Shown here piece by piece: positions 24,044 to 25,000 of a stretch of DNA of 25,000 bases; the stretch's first letter is position 1, and each line of letters starts with the position of its first letter. The notes below the pieces were generated by a model that was not told where the DNA came from, made no database searches, and worked only from the letters and a program-made list of their open reading frames with translations. A program made the translations under genes and the position numbers. Source of the stretch: Chrysomallon squamiferum (taxonomy: Eukaryota; Mollusca; Gastropoda; Neomphalida; Peltospiridae). The stretch lies in assembly GCA_012295275.1 (NCBI GenBank), contig CM022678.1, positions 4,345,361-4,370,360 on the forward strand, in the 5' to 3' direction.

Positions 24044-24071
24044 CTTTCTATATATATATATATATATATAT
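24006..24071 (+). repeat. (AT)n microsatellite in two blocks
   Basis: Two AT blocks separated by TCTTTC at about 24044-24049. Confidence 0.94.
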
Positions 24072-24619
24072 TTGTAATTTTTATCTCTGCATCCCTCTCT
24101 CACACTTAAATGACACCAACATGATCAAACATGCACGCATATACACACACACACACTCACTAACACATCATCTCTTTAATCTTTGATGCTTTACACTGTA
24201 GTCTCGCCTGTATCAATTAGTGTCAGAGAAACGCGAACACAGTTTTACCTCTGCTACTCCAACCGTTCAGACAACTGGCTTTGGTTTCGCTTACAATTCA
24301 ACAATAAACAAATTTCGATCGCTCTGTCTGAGAGTTAACACATACAAACAAACAGTACGCAGAGCTTAAAAGGGTCGACCTTTGTATTAGCGCAGTTTTA
24401 GGTGGATGAAAGTATCTGAAACTAGTATATGCACTTGTTGATTACTCGTGCATTTGTTGTGTGGTGGTGTTATTAAGCGGTACAAATGCAATGCTTCAGT
24501 TTCTAAATAACGTTCGCACGGAGTTTTCTAAATATGGTCGTACGTACGTGCCAACCAACATACATGTTATGTGCATGCATACACAGGAATTTACGTACAT
24601 GAATAAATATATACCTACC

Positions 24620-24621
<2 letters not shown>
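24072..24621. other. Unique DNA, no gene seen
   Basis: 24160-24480 has balanced composition and few repeats. A short (AC)n lies at about 24144-24156 and a palindromic CGTACGTACG lies at about 24539-24548. No ORF or RNA gene is recognised. Confidence 0.45.
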
Positions 24622-24675
<54 letters not shown>

Positions 24676-24695
24676 GTATGCATGCATGCATGCAG
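24622..24695 (+). repeat. (CA)n then (ATGC)n microsatellite
   Basis: About 25 perfect CA units at 24622-24672, then TATGT and a self-complementary (ATGC)4 at 24678-24693. Alternating purine-pyrimidine DNA of this kind is a known Z-DNA former. Confidence 0.96.
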
Positions 24696-24776
24696 CCATT
24701 ATAACAGGGAAGAAAACAAATAATAACGAAACTCAGTGATTCATTTAATCAACAATAATTTCGGTTTTTCTTCCAT

Positions 24777-25000
24777 TAAACATTTCCATATACAAAACAT
24801 TTCAGTATGAAAAACGTTGCAGTGTGTAAACATTTCAATATGTAAAACACTTCAGTATGTAAAACATTTCAGTATGTAAAATACTTCAGTATGTAAAACA
24901 TTTCAGTATGTAAAATACTTCAGTATGTAAAACATTTCAGTATGTAAAACATTTCAGTATGTGAGATATTTCAGTATGTAAAATATTTCAATATGTAAAA
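24777..25000 (+). repeat. 17-bp minisatellite, cut by the window edge
   Basis: About 13 units of consensus CAGTATGTAAAACATTT. The first units are diverged (CCATATACAAAACATTT, CAGTATGAAAAACGTTG). The central units alternate CATTT and TACTT variants, which gives a 34-bp dimer period. It continues past position 25000. Confidence 0.96.

Overview
The window looks like non-coding DNA from an animal nuclear genome. It is AT-rich and packed with simple-sequence repeats, and no bacterial, phage or viral gene organisation is visible. Thirteen long (GA)n/(CT)n tracts, many imperfect trinucleotide fields (ACT/AGT, AAT/ATT, GAT/ATC, AAC/GTT), several (AT)n and (CA)n tracts and long homopolymers fill much of the sequence. 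This density, together with a tRNA-like SINE at about 15720-15895, fits a lophotrochozoan, most plausibly a mollusc. That placement is an inference from repeat style, not from any diagnostic gene.

I could not recognise any protein-coding gene. The long open frames are almost all translations of microsatellites (poly-RE, poly-SL, poly-D, poly-Y, poly-CV), so I do not annotate them. The only weak coding candidates are a frame open from the left edge that ends at a splice-donor-like CAG|GTAACT (1-333), a 25-codon small ORF with a signal-peptide-like look (22982-23059), and a pyrimidine tract plus acceptor followed by 35 open codons (17358-17465). None is convincing. No canonical tRNA, rRNA or CRISPR array is visible.

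Layout: 1-11600 is alternating microsatellites and short stretches of unmatched AT-rich DNA. From 12880 to 20230 lies the main architectural feature, two copies of one roughly 1-kb dispersed repeat in inverted orientation. The left arm is about 13211-14228 and the right arm about 19107-20230, separated by about 4.9 kb. The left arm also carries a (CT)n tract of about 265 bp and a 5' flank (12880-12948). That flank recurs, again next to a giant (CT)n, at 22468-22537, so a repeat family associated with (CT)n is likely. The interval between the arms holds the SINE, (AGT)n fields, a 66-bp poly-T and a tandemly duplicated A-rich segment. The right end contains the third (CT)n-linked copy, a degenerate 35-bp minisatellite (23281-23501) and a 17-bp minisatellite (24777-25000) that runs out of the window.

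The most informative signals concern repeat evolution rather than a new gene system. The inverted arms give paired, alignable snapshots of the same microsatellites at very different lengths: CT about 265 versus about 17 bp, and AGT about 18 pure units versus 6. The right arm has also gained an internal tandem duplication. I see no evidence for a novel enzymatic, defence or biosynthetic system here.
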